The notes: generated by a model from the sequence alone, not told the origin. A stretch of 22,906 nt of DNA from JADKIH01 sp964486655 (GCA_964486655.1 CAZAON010000138.1:1-22906), one strand, 5' to 3'. Numbered from the stretch's first letter, positions 1 through 7,925 are shown. Translations and numbers: made by a program.

Positions 1-63
1 GAGGAGTCGAATGTAAATTGACTGCTATTCAAAAAAAGTCTGATAAAATATGAAAGTATCACA

Positions 64-84
64 TTCGACCCCGCTGGGGTCGAA
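64..84. repeat. Perfect GC-rich palindrome, 9-bp stem
   Basis: TTCGACCCC pairs perfectly with GGGGTCGAA around the 3-base loop GCT. A second hairpin with the same GACCCC/GGGGTC core lies about 32 bases further on, which suggests a repeated element rather than chance. A role as terminator or repeat element is inferred. Confidence 0.6.
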
Positions 85-115
85 GTATAGTCGGGAAAAG
101 TGCTAATATAAACAT

Positions 116-136
116 ATGACCCCTAAACGGGGTCAT
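116..136. repeat. Second GACCCC palindrome, 8-bp stem
   Basis: ATGACCCC pairs with GGGGTCAT around the 5-base loop TAAAC. It shares the GACCCC/GGGGTC core with the hairpin at 64-84. Confidence 0.55.
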
Positions 137-185
137 CACTAATTCAAAACTTTCTCTTGCCTTCCGACATTTATTAACTTAATGA

Positions 186-210
186 CATTGCCCTGAGTCG
201 AAGGGTAATG
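186..210. repeat. CCCTGAGTCGAAGGG hairpin
   Basis: CATTGCCCT pairs with AGGGTAATG with one G-T pair, around the 7-base loop GAGTCGA. The core resembles the CCTGAG..CGAAGGG intergenic palindromes I recall from other Bacteroidota genomes; that recollection is unverified. Confidence 0.5.
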
Positions 211-335
211 CAGGTATAATATTGATTTGAGAAACAAGGGTGCTAGAATCCAAAATCAAACATCTCACTTCAGCCAACTGAGCAAATCCGACAACATTTG
301 AGCATTTACTGCGAATAATAATTTCTTTATCGCTG

Positions 336-1226
336 TCAGGCCTTATCAATTTTGACTGATGTCATGGTTAATGAGCCGGCAACCGCTTTATCGTTAAAGA
401 AAGAAATTTTATCATTTTCCTCTTTCAAGGCAAGTGTATACAACAATGGCAAATAATGTTCGGGTGTTGGGATCGAAAGTTCGAACGATTTACCCTGCGA
501 CTTGTAATTGATCAGTGATTTATGATCGCCGTTAAGGATATACTTTTTCATTTTCTCCCTGGCTTCGAGAGCCCAGTCAAATCCGAAATTATCCGTGTTC
601 AGCTTATTCCATTCAATCATTCCCAGATTATGAACCATGTTTCCGCTTCCAATAATTAATACTCCCTTATTTCGAAGAGCGGCAAGTTCTTTCGCCAGTT
701 CATAATGATATTGTGGCGACTGATAATAATCAAGACTCATCTGAATAACCGGAATATCGGCATTCGGATAAAGATGTTTGATAACACTCCATGCGCCATG
801 ATCAAGTCCCCATTTTTGATCCAGACCAACATCCGTTTTCTTAATCATCGCCTTCGTTTCATTGGCTAATTCCGGACTGCCGGGTGCAGGGTATTGAACA
901 TCAAACAAGGCCTGGGGAAATCCACCGAAGTCATGTATTGTCGGCGGATTCTTCATAGCTGTCACAAACGTTCCTTTTGTTTCCCAATGAGCGCTGATAC
1001 AAAGCACAGCACTAGGTTTGGAAATTTCGCGACCAACTTTTCTGAAACCGGCAACGAATTCATTTTCCTCAATGGCATTCATCGGACTACCGTGACCCAG
1101 AAAAAGCACCGGCATTTTTTCAGACCTTTTAAACGACTCTGTTAAATTGCTTAATTCATTTAATTTCATTGCTGATGCTGCGAAGGGCAATACTGCCAGT
1201 GAGGTTAAAAACTTCTTTCTGTCCAT
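336..1226 (-). CDS. ygiD: 4,5-DOPA dioxygenase-family extradiol enzyme (YgiD-like), exported-looking
   Basis: Class III extradiol ring-cleavage dioxygenase (LigB superfamily) of the YgiD/DODA branch, which opens catechol rings using a bound divalent metal. The four expected histidines are present: GHGSP (H45), SAHWE (H80), GNMVHN (H199) and PTPEHYLP (H257). The family usually starts close to the GHGSP motif; here about 37 extra residues precede it. These begin MDRKKFLTSLAVLPFAASA, which looks like a Tat-type signal with the twin arginine changed to R-K. The enzyme may therefore be periplasmic, or translation may really start at M38 (MPVLFLGHG). It lies 2 bases after the barrel gene at 1229-1891 and is probably co-transcribed with it. 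The family is secure; the natural substrate is unknown. Confidence 0.88.
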   Translation of the reverse strand: MDRKKFLTSLAVLPFAASAMKLNELSNLTESFKRSEKMPVLFLGHGSPMNAIEENEFVAGFRKVGREISKPSAVLCISAHWETKGTFVTAMKNPPTIHDFGGFPQALFDVQYPAPGSPELANETKAMIKKTDVGLDQKWGLDHGAWSVIKHLYPNADIPVIQMSLDYYQSPQYHYELAKELAALRNKGVLIIGSGNMVHNLGMIEWNKLNTDNFGFDWALEAREKMKKYILNGDHKSLINYKSQGKSFELSIPTPEHYLPLLYTLALKEENDKISFFNDKAVAGSLTMTSVKIDKA

Positions 1227-1228
1227 CT

Positions 1229-1891
1229 TCAGAACCTTCCGAACTTCAGAGAGAAATTTGCATTCATTCCGGTCAAAAGGTCGCCGTCTGTTTTTGGCAG
1301 ATCAATATTTGAAGTGTACCGGTAGCTAATACCTGCATCCAGTCGCATGAACTTGAAAAGATTCACGCCAATCATCACTCCCGGCTCGACTACAAAATAG
1401 CTGTCCCATACATAGGCTTCATCGTGAGTTGGTTCATGATTGGTATTCCAGTCGTCGGCTCCCCATGTACTGTAAGTAACTCCTCCACCACCTATCAACA
1501 ATGGCACAGTAAGATTGATCAGTTTCATCGGTGAAAAACGATACTCCAAACGCAGTCCGCCATAACCGCCATACAAATACACAGCGGCAGTATCATTAAT
1601 ACCTTTATACTTTAAGTCCTGCGAATTCACTATTCCAAATCCGGCAAGGCCCACAGAAAATGCATGTTTTACAATTATTCCTCCACTAATTCCGACGATG
1701 AATACATCCCTGCTATCAAACTTTGTCCAGGTGAATTCGGGACCAATCCACCATCCTAACTTTCCCGGGTTACCGAAAACAGTTTGAATCTCATGACTCG
1801 CAGTATCTTTTTTTAACGAATCATTTTGCGATTGTGCCTTTGTACTGTTAATTGTACCAAGCACTAATAAGATAAACACGATTCTTTTCAT
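1229..1891 (-). CDS. Predicted outer-membrane beta-barrel protein
   Basis: 220 residues. A signal peptide covers about 1-19 (MKRIVFILLVLGTINSTKA, then QSQ). It is followed by alternating hydrophobic and polar strands rich in Gly, Tyr and Phe, for example GISGGIIVKHAFSVGLAGF and YGGYGGLRLEYRFSP. The chain ends in SLKFGRF, whose terminal Phe is the usual last-strand signature recognised by the BAM machinery. This fits a small barrel of the PorT/OmpW-like kind, but I cannot name a family. It is the first gene of a two-gene unit with the dioxygenase, 2 bases apart. The function is unknown. Confidence 0.7.
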   Translation of the reverse strand: MKRIVFILLVLGTINSTKAQSQNDSLKKDTASHEIQTVFGNPGKLGWWIGPEFTWTKFDSRDVFIVGISGGIIVKHAFSVGLAGFGIVNSQDLKYKGINDTAAVYLYGGYGGLRLEYRFSPMKLINLTVPLLIGGGGVTYSTWGADDWNTNHEPTHDEAYVWDSYFVVEPGVMIGVNLFKFMRLDAGISYRYTSNIDLPKTDGDLLTGMNANFSLKFGRF

Positions 1892-1908
1892 ATACCAAAA
1901 TTAGTCAA

Positions 1909-2478
1909 TTAATTTTGCATTTTGAGAAAGGCGTATATATCGAGACTAATAAATTTCCCATTCTTTATTTCACAGTCAACCATTGTACCTTCAAGTTTAA
2001 ACCCAAGTTTTTCCAAGGCCCTTTTACTTTTTTTATTATCCGTTTCAACGAAGCCTTCGATACGATGCAGACCGAGATTTTCAAATCCGTACTTACAAAT
2101 TAACGGCATTGCTTCCTGAATTATCCCCTGTCCCCAAAACTCAGGCAACAGCCAAAATCCGGCTTCCGCTTTTTTATGTTCATTATTTACGCTATTCAAT
2201 CCGCCTGCGCCGTAAAATATTTTATTTTCCGGTGAACATACGGCCCACCAAATCCCTTTTCCTGTTTCCTCGAGATCTTCAAACCATGTCATTTGCTCTT
2301 TTGTCGACTCCATAGTTTCATAGCTGACTCCATAATACCTGATGACATCCTTATTCGAAAGTCCCCTGAAAACATTTTCCAGGTCATCGCTTACAAAGCG
2401 TCGTAAGAACAGGTTGCTGGTTCGGATTTCCGGAAAAATGGATTTGCGATTTGTATTCACCTTTTTACAAATGGTCAA
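1909..2478 (-). CDS. GNAT-family N-acetyltransferase, RimJ/RimL type
   Basis: Transfers an acetyl group from acetyl-CoA to an amine. Family features are the opening IRTSNLFLRRF (about 18-28), the acetyl-CoA pyrophosphate-binding segment LPEFWGQGIIQEA (about 111-123) and the C-terminal ETDNKKSKRALEKLGF segment (about 145-160). This layout matches the RimJ/RimL branch, whose members modify ribosomal protein N-termini, other proteins or small molecules. The start is uncertain. The frame opens with TTG at 2478; a GTG at V7 is the alternative, and the first internal ATG (M56) would remove conserved sequence. The substrate is unknown. Confidence 0.85.
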   Translation of the reverse strand: MTICKKVNTNRKSIFPEIRTSNLFLRRFVSDDLENVFRGLSNKDVIRYYGVSYETMESTKEQMTWFEDLEETGKGIWWAVCSPENKIFYGAGGLNSVNNEHKKAEAGFWLLPEFWGQGIIQEAMPLICKYGFENLGLHRIEGFVETDNKKSKRALEKLGFKLEGTMVDCEIKNGKFISLDIYAFLKMQN

Positions 2479-2580
2479 CTAGTAAAATTAGTAATTACTT
2501 TTTACGAAACCTTTGTTGCTCTTAAGGTCATTTTAAAATAAACAGATACTAAAATGCCAATTCCCATGTCAGACCCTGTT

Positions 2581-3495
2581 TTAAAACTTACCATCCAGCC
2601 AATGAATGATATTTAACAAAAGCTTATAATTCTGGCTAGCATCCGGCTGATTCATTCCGACCTTTCTTTTTTCCGGTCCGGCCAATTGAGCCGTAAACAT
2701 TGCTGCTTCACCAAACATCGCTACCCTGCCCTTTCCATATTTCCTGTACGCACCTTGTGACCAACCCTTAACCATTACTTTTGTGGTACTATCGTTGAAC
2801 ACCCAAGCAGTATCCGGCTGCAAACTGTAAAATCCTTCTCCAAAAGTCAGAATGGAAACTGCTTCCTTTGGAATCGTAAATCCCTGTCCGGTAAAAGTCA
2901 CAATACTATTAACACTTTCTGATTCGTTTCTTCCCTTTGTAAGTACAGTGACACCGAGGCTGCTGTCACTCAATGAAAAGAAGGCAGTACCCTTTCCATC
3001 AGGAGTAAATACGAATCCGTTAGAACAACCGAATTCAAAAGCCGCGGCCAGCTCGGTTGCAGCGCCGGCCATAGGCATATGATCCGCAATCAGAAATAAA
3101 CTTCCGCCATTGTTTACCCACTTCCTGATTACTTCAATTTCATTTTTGGAAAAAGCTGAAGGAGTTGGTAAATACCAGTTTTGCACATTTATCTCATTCA
3201 GAGCATTTGAAATTACCAAAATCCTGCCTTTACTTAATTGATCCTCCTTAAAAGCCCCCTTATAAGCAAGAACATTGTAACCATCGCGTTCGAGTAATGC
3301 CGCGAAAGCCGAATATCTACCGTTCTTCGTATGAAAATTATGATGGCCTTCGTCAATAAATACTACCGGACCGTTTCCGGTTTTATATTCCGGATTAGAA
3401 ATTACAGGCTTATAAGATGTATCAGCAATTTGTTGTGAAAACAAATATGACGGAAACATAATAATAAGTGACTGAATAAATAATTTTAGTTTCAT
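2581..3495 (-). CDS. Secreted DUF4350-like / GATase1-like protein
   Basis: 304 residues with a signal peptide at about 1-20 (ending LFSQQ). After it come FIDEGHHNFH (about 46-55), a Rossmann-like alternation with RILVISNALN, and WVNNGGSLFLIADHMPMAG (about 126-144). This order is like DUF4350 proteins, which have a class I glutamine-amidotransferase-like fold, often without catalysis. No clear Cys-His pair of a working amidotransferase is visible. The start ATG overlaps the stop of the upstream thioesterase gene by one base (TAATG), so the two are probably translationally coupled. The function is unknown. Confidence 0.6.
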   Translation of the reverse strand: MKLKLFIQSLIIMFPSYLFSQQIADTSYKPVISNPEYKTGNGPVVFIDEGHHNFHTKNGRYSAFAALLERDGYNVLAYKGAFKEDQLSKGRILVISNALNEINVQNWYLPTPSAFSKNEIEVIRKWVNNGGSLFLIADHMPMAGAATELAAAFEFGCSNGFVFTPDGKGTAFFSLSDSSLGVTVLTKGRNESESVNSIVTFTGQGFTIPKEAVSILTFGEGFYSLQPDTAWVFNDSTTKVMVKGWSQGAYRKYGKGRVAMFGEAAMFTAQLAGPEKRKVGMNQPDASQNYKLLLNIIHWLDGKF

Positions 3496-3992
3496 TATTT
3501 TTTTTCTGAAGTGAATAATGTTTTATGAAAAGGAATTTTCGGATTCTTCAAACTCATGTTGTCGTCAAGGACTTCGTAATTATCAGCTTTTGACAACGAC
3601 AACATTAAATTTGAAATTTCCTGTGGCGGAATTATTAATTTCCTTTCGGCCAGACCGAACCAGCCAAAGAAAGTTTCACTGTAAATACATAACTGGCCTT
3701 CGCTGTTGAAAATGCAATGCGCAAATTTGGTGTATTTGAAATTTGCTGAACTGGCCAGTAATTCGAGAGTTGCTTTAATTTTTTCGTTCGGACCGATTTC
3801 TTTGATATAGTAAAACTCCTCAGAAAATATGACCGGACCGATTTTGAATTCTTCAAACTTTTTTTGCGTGAATCCATTTTCACGCAGGTAACTCATCCGA
3901 GTCTCGGATAATATATCTACATACGATGAATTGGCAACATGGCGGTTCGCATCAAGATCAGACCAGCGAATTTCAAAATCTTTATAATACAT
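3495..3992 (-). CDS. Hotdog-fold acyl-CoA thioesterase (YbgC/FadM-like)
   Basis: 165 residues, the normal size for a single-hotdog thioesterase. The N-terminus reads RWSDLDANRHVANSSYVDI (about 9-27). This is the D-x-D-x-x-G-H-x-x-N active-site signature of the 4-hydroxybenzoyl-CoA thioesterase family, with Arg in place of the usual Gly before His18. The rest shows the beta-strand pattern of the fold (IGPVIFSEEFYYIKEIGPNE). It hydrolyses acyl-CoA thioesters; chain or aryl preference cannot be read. It overlaps the DUF4350-like gene by one base and sits upstream of it. Confidence 0.8.
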   Translation of the reverse strand: MYYKDFEIRWSDLDANRHVANSSYVDILSETRMSYLRENGFTQKKFEEFKIGPVIFSEEFYYIKEIGPNEKIKATLELLASSANFKYTKFAHCIFNSEGQLCIYSETFFGWFGLAERKLIIPPQEISNLMLSLSKADNYEVLDDNMSLKNPKIPFHKTLFTSEKK

Positions 3993-4058
3993 ATGATAAT
4001 TCTAACACAGCAATTAATATTCGAATCGGTGCTGTACTACAAAATTACCATATTATAA

Positions 4059-4358
4059 TTAATCAATAAAATTCAATGTAATTAGTAATATGATAATTAA
4101 TATCCCAACCATGGATGCCACAAAAAGATAGTCGGCAAATGTTTCCAGTTTACGTTCCCTGACAGGATCGGCGGTGCGAATGGAAACAAAGGACAAAATA
4201 CAGGAAATGGTCAGAAAAATCGCAACGACAGAAGTAAAAGCGTCAATCGCATGAGTCTCGGTATTATTTGCAATGTGAAGAGAGGTAATAACAAAAAGGC
4301 AAAAACCAAGCAGGTTAGCCGAAGTATTTAATATATGCGGAGAGGTGTTATTTGCCAT
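4059..4358 (-). CDS. Small membrane protein, three predicted helices
   Basis: 99 residues with three hydrophobic stretches at about 11-29, 40-61 and 77-96, and a charged linker (TADPVRERKLE) between the second and third. It starts with a clear ATG. It lies 37 bases after the zinc-ribbon gene on the same strand. I do not recognise a function; it resembles short uncharacterised inner-membrane proteins. Confidence 0.65.
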   Translation of the reverse strand: MANNTSPHILNTSANLLGFCLFVITSLHIANNTETHAIDAFTSVVAIFLTISCILSFVSIRTADPVRERKLETFADYLFVASMVGILIIILLITLNFID

Positions 4359-4395
4359 TTGGATTTTTTACTACGATTTCAAAAAATAATTTTTA

Positions 4396-4956
4396 TTACT
4401 GATACATGTCGGGTGTAACGGATATTTTCAGAAAGAATGCACCATTTTTATCCTTATAATAATAAACCATTGTGGTTTTATTATCGCGGTAGATTTGAAG
4501 ATCAGGATTGGTCTTTACATTACTTATAATTCCGGGTTCGATATACTTTTTTACTGAATCGGCATTTACCTCCGATTTTTCGAGGCTGACGAGAGTATAA
4601 TTATACTGGAATCCATTATCGGGTAAGGCAACGGCATTATCAAGTCTTGTATATTCATCTACCATGATCGGGCAGGACTTATTCAGTTCGCCGGCTGATT
4701 GCATTAACAAAGTATCGAACGATGGCGGGCTTAAAAATATTTGCTTATAGATGAAAAACCCAATAACAGCAAATAAAATTCCCGCAATTGCAGCTACATA
4801 GTTTTTTACTCTTATCTTAGAAGTGTTAACCGGCTTTAACGGACTTACTTCTTCCATTACTACTTCCGGTTTGGGCAGAGTAAACCCGCACTTTGAACAA
4901 TATTTTGAATTGGGAAGATTTTCGGCGCCGCATTCAGTGCAATTTATTCGGTTCAT
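4396..4956 (-). CDS. Zinc-ribbon protein with one membrane helix
   Basis: The N-terminus (MNRINCTECGAENLPN) holds a CxxC...CxxC zinc ribbon with C6, C9, C20 and C23. A Pro/Glu/Lys linker follows, then one membrane helix at about 53-71. The remaining roughly 110 residues are soluble, probably outside the cytoplasm, with strands such as GFQYNYTLVSLEK and TTMVYYYKDKNGAFFLKISV. The start is placed at the ATG at 4956; the frame extends to a TTG at 4965, but the ATG lies directly before the zinc ribbon. The C-terminal domain is not recognised. The role is unknown. Confidence 0.7.
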   Translation of the reverse strand: MNRINCTECGAENLPNSKYCSKCGFTLPKPEVVMEEVSPLKPVNTSKIRVKNYVAAIAGILFAVIGFFIYKQIFLSPPSFDTLLMQSAGELNKSCPIMVDEYTRLDNAVALPDNGFQYNYTLVSLEKSEVNADSVKKYIEPGIISNVKTNPDLQIYRDNKTTMVYYYKDKNGAFFLKISVTPDMYQ

Positions 4957-5039
4957 AGAAAGCAAATATAGAATATCATATCAAACTCTATCCATTACTA
5001 CATTGAATATCCTTGTAATAATTCGCCTTCATTTATGAA

Positions 5040-5564
5040 TTACTTAGTCGTCTTCGCCCCCATATCAATTCCCATTTTTTCATAAATAACATCATTCGGC
5101 TCCCAGAGTTCGACCTTTGTGCCTTCGAGGTCGAGGATGTGCACGAATTTTCCATAGTCAAAAGACTGGATAGTATCAACAACCGTAACACCTCCCTTTT
5201 TCAATTCTTCTACAAGAGCTTCCATATTTGCCACACGGAAATTAATCATAAACTCACGCTGTGATGGTTCAAAGTATTTCGTCTTTTCATTAAACGGACT
5301 CCATTGTGTGAATCCCTTTTTGCTGCTATCTGCTCCCTGCCACCATTCGAATACGGCACCATACTGATTCGTATTCAGACCCAGGTGCTTTTCATACCAT
5401 TCCCTGGTCTTCTTAGGATCTTTACACTTGAAGAAAATTCCGCCGATGCCGGTGACTTTCTTTAATTCTGTGCTGTTCGAATGACTAGTAACAATTGAAT
5501 TGAAAGCATAACCAAGAGTGAAGGAAGTTATGATAGCAATCAATAAGATGGCTGGAGTTTTCAT
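5040..5564 (-). CDS. VOC-superfamily (glyoxalase-like) protein with N-terminal anchor
   Basis: 174 residues. A hydrophobic N-terminus (about 4-24) suggests membrane anchoring or export. One vicinal-oxygen-chelate domain follows at about 38-158. It opens GIGGIFFKCKDPKKTREWYEKHLGL and closes FVHILDLEGTKVELWEPND, with the Glu of VELWEP in the usual metal-ligand position. The family includes glyoxalases, bleomycin-binding proteins and dioxygenases; this protein cannot be assigned to one. Most members are cytoplasmic, so the exported form is unusual. Confidence 0.8.
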   Translation of the reverse strand: MKTPAILLIAIITSFTLGYAFNSIVTSHSNSTELKKVTGIGGIFFKCKDPKKTREWYEKHLGLNTNQYGAVFEWWQGADSSKKGFTQWSPFNEKTKYFEPSQREFMINFRVANMEALVEELKKGGVTVVDTIQSFDYGKFVHILDLEGTKVELWEPNDVIYEKMGIDMGAKTTK

Positions 5565-5613
5565 GTTAGATTTTTTCTGTTTGCAATTTTAATAGAAATA
5601 ATTCATATCCTGT

Positions 5614-6414
5614 TTAATCGGCTAGAATTTTACCTATCGCAGTAAGATAATGTTCATTATTGGTTATCCCATTATGTCCATGCCCTTTAAGCGTTATTAA
5701 GGTATCTTGCTTTTTAAATTCTGCCTGAAGCCTTAATGCAGATCCATAGTAAATAATTTCATCCTGATCGCCGTGAAATACTATGACTTTCATTTTGCAA
5801 TCCCTCAGGTATTCATTTGTTGCAAATTTATACTTCAAAATAAAAGTCGGTATAAAAGAAAAACTATGCTTCATCATATCGGTTAAACTATAATATGGTG
5901 CCTGTAAAATTAAAAGTCTTGGATTATTTGTCGATGCCAGTTTTGCCGCTAATCCTGTACCTATCGAATAGCCCAAAACGATAATTCTGTCTTCCGAATA
6001 TCTCTTCTTCAATTCATTATAGACAGCCTGATTGTCTTCGAACAATTGATTTTGACTATTTATTTCTCCTTCGCTTTTACCATAGCTTCTATAGTCAAGC
6101 ATGAAAACATCATAATTCAAATCTGTATAAGCCTTAGATACCTGTCCCCATGAACTTAAACTTCCTGCATTTCCGTGTAGATAAAAGATCAAGCCTCTTG
6201 ATGTGTCGGCTTTGAATAAAATGCCATTTAATAAATTACCATCACCTGTTTTTACGTTGATTTCCTCAAAGTCCTGGGCGAATTCGAACTGATAACTCTT
6301 GTCCAATTTCTGAGGAAAGAATATTAATTTCTCCTGGAAAAAATAAAGCAGTCCGCATAGAACTATGTAAAGTCCTAAAACTATCTTTAATAAAAGTAGA
6401 AATATTTTCTTCAA
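5614..6414 (-). CDS. Membrane-anchored alpha/beta hydrolase (BEM46/ABHD13-like)
   Basis: 266 residues. A signal-anchor (about 3-26) is followed by FQEKLIFFPQKL, a sequence typical of this branch. Catalytic elements are the oxyanion segment LHGNAG (about 79-84), the nucleophile elbow GYSIG (S150), HGDQDEI (D218) and GHGHN (H245 or H247). These are serine hydrolases whose substrates are mostly unknown. The start is TTG at 6414, preceded in frame by ATT and then a TAG stop, so no ATG is available that keeps the anchor. The gene follows the barrel remnant by 22 bases. Confidence 0.82.
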   Translation of the reverse strand: MKKIFLLLLKIVLGLYIVLCGLLYFFQEKLIFFPQKLDKSYQFEFAQDFEEINVKTGDGNLLNGILFKADTSRGLIFYLHGNAGSLSSWGQVSKAYTDLNYDVFMLDYRSYGKSEGEINSQNQLFEDNQAVYNELKKRYSEDRIIVLGYSIGTGLAAKLASTNNPRLLILQAPYYSLTDMMKHSFSFIPTFILKYKFATNEYLRDCKMKVIVFHGDQDEIIYYGSALRLQAEFKKQDTLITLKGHGHNGITNNEHYLTAIGKILAD

Positions 6415-6436
6415 AATCTATAATTCTCTAATGTTA

Positions 6437-6685
6437 CTATCGCTTTTTCAGTGTATAAACTATTCCTAAAATCACATCAAGTGATTTCATTTGCTGATAC
6501 ATATATGTAATGCGGTTCAAATTTAAATCCGAAGATGAATTGCGAAAAGAGTTATCTTCATACGTTGTATTAATATTAGAAGAGATTAGTATTGAATAAA
6601 CAGGTCCTGCGGTTAAATAAAATTCAATTTTGGATTTGGATGTGATTTTGAAATTGTAATTTAATCGAACTTCGCTTATAACGCC
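6437..6685 (-). pseudogene. C-terminal remnant of an outer-membrane beta-barrel gene
   Basis: Directly after the selD stop TGA, in the same frame, 82 sense codons run to a TAG at 6437-6439. The translation begins GVISEVRLNYNFKI, continues IEFYLTAGPVYSILIS and ends LDVILGIVYTLKKR. It shows the amphipathic strands, Gly-Pro turn and closing strand of a PorT-like barrel C-terminus. No start codon precedes it in frame: the first candidate is a TTG near residue 56. I read it as a gene tail left when selD became joined here. A non-coding spacer that happens to stay open is the alternative. Read-through of the TGA would fuse it to SelD, but nothing supports that. Confidence 0.5.
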
Positions 6686-7744
6686 TCATCCCCCCAAAAC
6701 ATTAACTACCTTTTCCCCGTTCATTTTACTTAAACTTCCAATCTTGGCGATCATATCTCCAATTCCGGAAGATACAAAGATTCTGTCCACTTCCTCTTTC
6801 TTCGCAGGATCCACCGCTATAAGCAATCCCCCGCTTGTTTGCGGATCGCATAGGGTAATAAATGCCGGTCCGTTTATGCCTGAAACTTTTTTCTCGTAGG
6901 CATTCCAGTTTCGGTAAACGTTGTCAGGGAAAATAAACTGAGCGGTGTATTTATCAATACCGCCTATAAGGGGTATTGAATTGTTATCAATTTCAGCCGA
7001 AAGTCCGCCTCCTTCACACATTTCAATAAGATGTCCGAGTAATCCGAAACCGGTAATATCTGTCATTGCATGAACGCTCTCGAGTTTCCCAAGTTCATAT
7101 CCGACTGAATTTAACGTTGTCATCAATTCGACAGCTTTTCGAACGTCCTCTTCTTCTGCCTTGCCTCTCTTTTGTGCCGAAGCGATAATACCTGTTCCGA
7201 GAGGCTTCGTCATCATGAGAATATCACCTTCATGGGCCGAATTATTTTTCCGCAACGACTTTGCATCTGTAAAACCGTTTACAACTAGTCCGAATACAGG
7301 CTCAGGTATATCAATACTATGACCACCTGCTAACGGTATCCCCGCTTTAGCACATATTTCCTTTGCTCCTGCCAACATTTCTCCGGCCACTTCAATGGGT
7401 AATTTGTCAACCGGGAATCCCAAAATCGCTAATGCAACAGACGGCTTTCCACCCATTGCATAGATATCGCTAATGGCGTTGGCGGCAGATATTCTCCCGA
7501 AGTCAAATGGATTGTCGACGATAGGAGTAAAAAAGTCGGTTGTACTTAGAAGATACATTCCGTTGCCGCAATCCCATACCGCTGCATCGTCGTTTGTTTC
7601 ATATCCTCCGATCAGATTTTTGAAATGATTTCCTTTTTCAGATTTGTTTAAAATTTTTTCGAGGACTGCCGGTTCTATTTTGCAGCCACATCCGGAGCCT
7701 TTGGAAAATTGTGTGAGTTTTATTTCGGAGAATTTTGTATTCAT
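6686..7744 (-). CDS. selD: Selenide, water dikinase (selenophosphate synthetase)
   Basis: Makes selenophosphate from selenide and ATP, the selenium donor for tRNA modification or selenocysteine synthesis. 352 residues, normal for SelD. The glycine-rich N-terminal loop LTQFSKGSGCGCKI (about 10-23) carries the catalytic Cys (C19), a second Cys (C21) and the conserved Lys (K22); this is the Cys form, not the Sec form. Acidic metal and ATP ligands follow in ETNDDAAVW (about 49-57), STTDFFTP (about 67-74) and SAANAISDIYAMGG (about 86-99), with a late DPQTSGGLL motif. Its partner MnmH lies upstream on the same strand, separated by 235 bases of repeats. The TGA stop is followed in frame by a barrel remnant. 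Confidence 0.96.
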   Translation of the reverse strand: MNTKFSEIKLTQFSKGSGCGCKIEPAVLEKILNKSEKGNHFKNLIGGYETNDDAAVWDCGNGMYLLSTTDFFTPIVDNPFDFGRISAANAISDIYAMGGKPSVALAILGFPVDKLPIEVAGEMLAGAKEICAKAGIPLAGGHSIDIPEPVFGLVVNGFTDAKSLRKNNSAHEGDILMMTKPLGTGIIASAQKRGKAEEEDVRKAVELMTTLNSVGYELGKLESVHAMTDITGFGLLGHLIEMCEGGGLSAEIDNNSIPLIGGIDKYTAQFIFPDNVYRNWNAYEKKVSGINGPAFITLCDPQTSGGLLIAVDPAKKEEVDRIFVSSGIGDMIAKIGSLSKMNGEKVVNVLGG

Positions 7745-7800
7745 ACTAATTTCTGATGTTTAATAATTTGCCTGAATTTTTTAAGCTATCTTATTCTTTT

Positions 7801-7850
7801 CGCCTTCGCGAGAAATATTTTGCCACGAATTGCACAAATAACACGAATTT
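7801..7850. repeat. Intergenic repeat CGCCTTCGCGAGAAAT, copy 1
   Basis: The segment opens CGCCTTCGCGAGAAAT and continues through GCCACGAATTGCACAAATAA to CACGAATTT. A shortened copy lies at 7888-7925. Both sit in the selD/mnmH spacer. Similar CTTTGCG...CGAGAAA...CACGAA sequences are, as I recall, dispersed in other Bacteroidota genomes. Confidence 0.6.
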
Positions 7851-7887
7851 ATTTTAACCATTAGTTTGTAACTTCTTTGCGCCATTG

Positions 7888-7925
7888 CGCCTTCGCGAGA
7901 AATTTTTTCCCACAAATAACACGAA
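7888..7925. repeat. Intergenic repeat, copy 2 (shorter)
   Basis: Repeats CGCCTTCGCGAGAAAT from copy 1, then TTTTTCCCACAAATAACACGAA with part of the middle deleted. It is preceded by CTTTGCGCCATTG, which looks like a further degenerate unit of the same GCGCC motif. Confidence 0.55.

Larger units (their letters stand above)
1..335. other. Non-coding left edge with palindromes
   Basis: I see no credible gene in this stretch. It holds three short hairpins, listed separately. The part from about 210 to 335 is AT-rich and shows no conserved coding signal. A short open frame on the minus strand (about 30 codons) has no clear start and is not called. The stretch is the 3' side of the minus-strand dioxygenase gene, so the hairpins could end that transcript, but they lack a convincing T-run. 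Confidence 0.6.

Noticed and set aside
230..335. Short minus-strand open frame of about 30 codons
   Set aside because: It has no clear start and no recognised domain, and lies in a hairpin-rich non-coding edge.
4957..4965. TTG-initiated three-residue extension of the zinc-ribbon protein
   Set aside because: An ATG three codons downstream fits the domain start and is preferred.
6640..6690. SECIS-type read-through of the selD TGA to make a longer selenoprotein
   Set aside because: SelD is already full length with Cys in the catalytic site. The bases after TGA do not form a convincing SECIS hairpin, and TGA is also the ordinary stop of other genes here, such as trxB.
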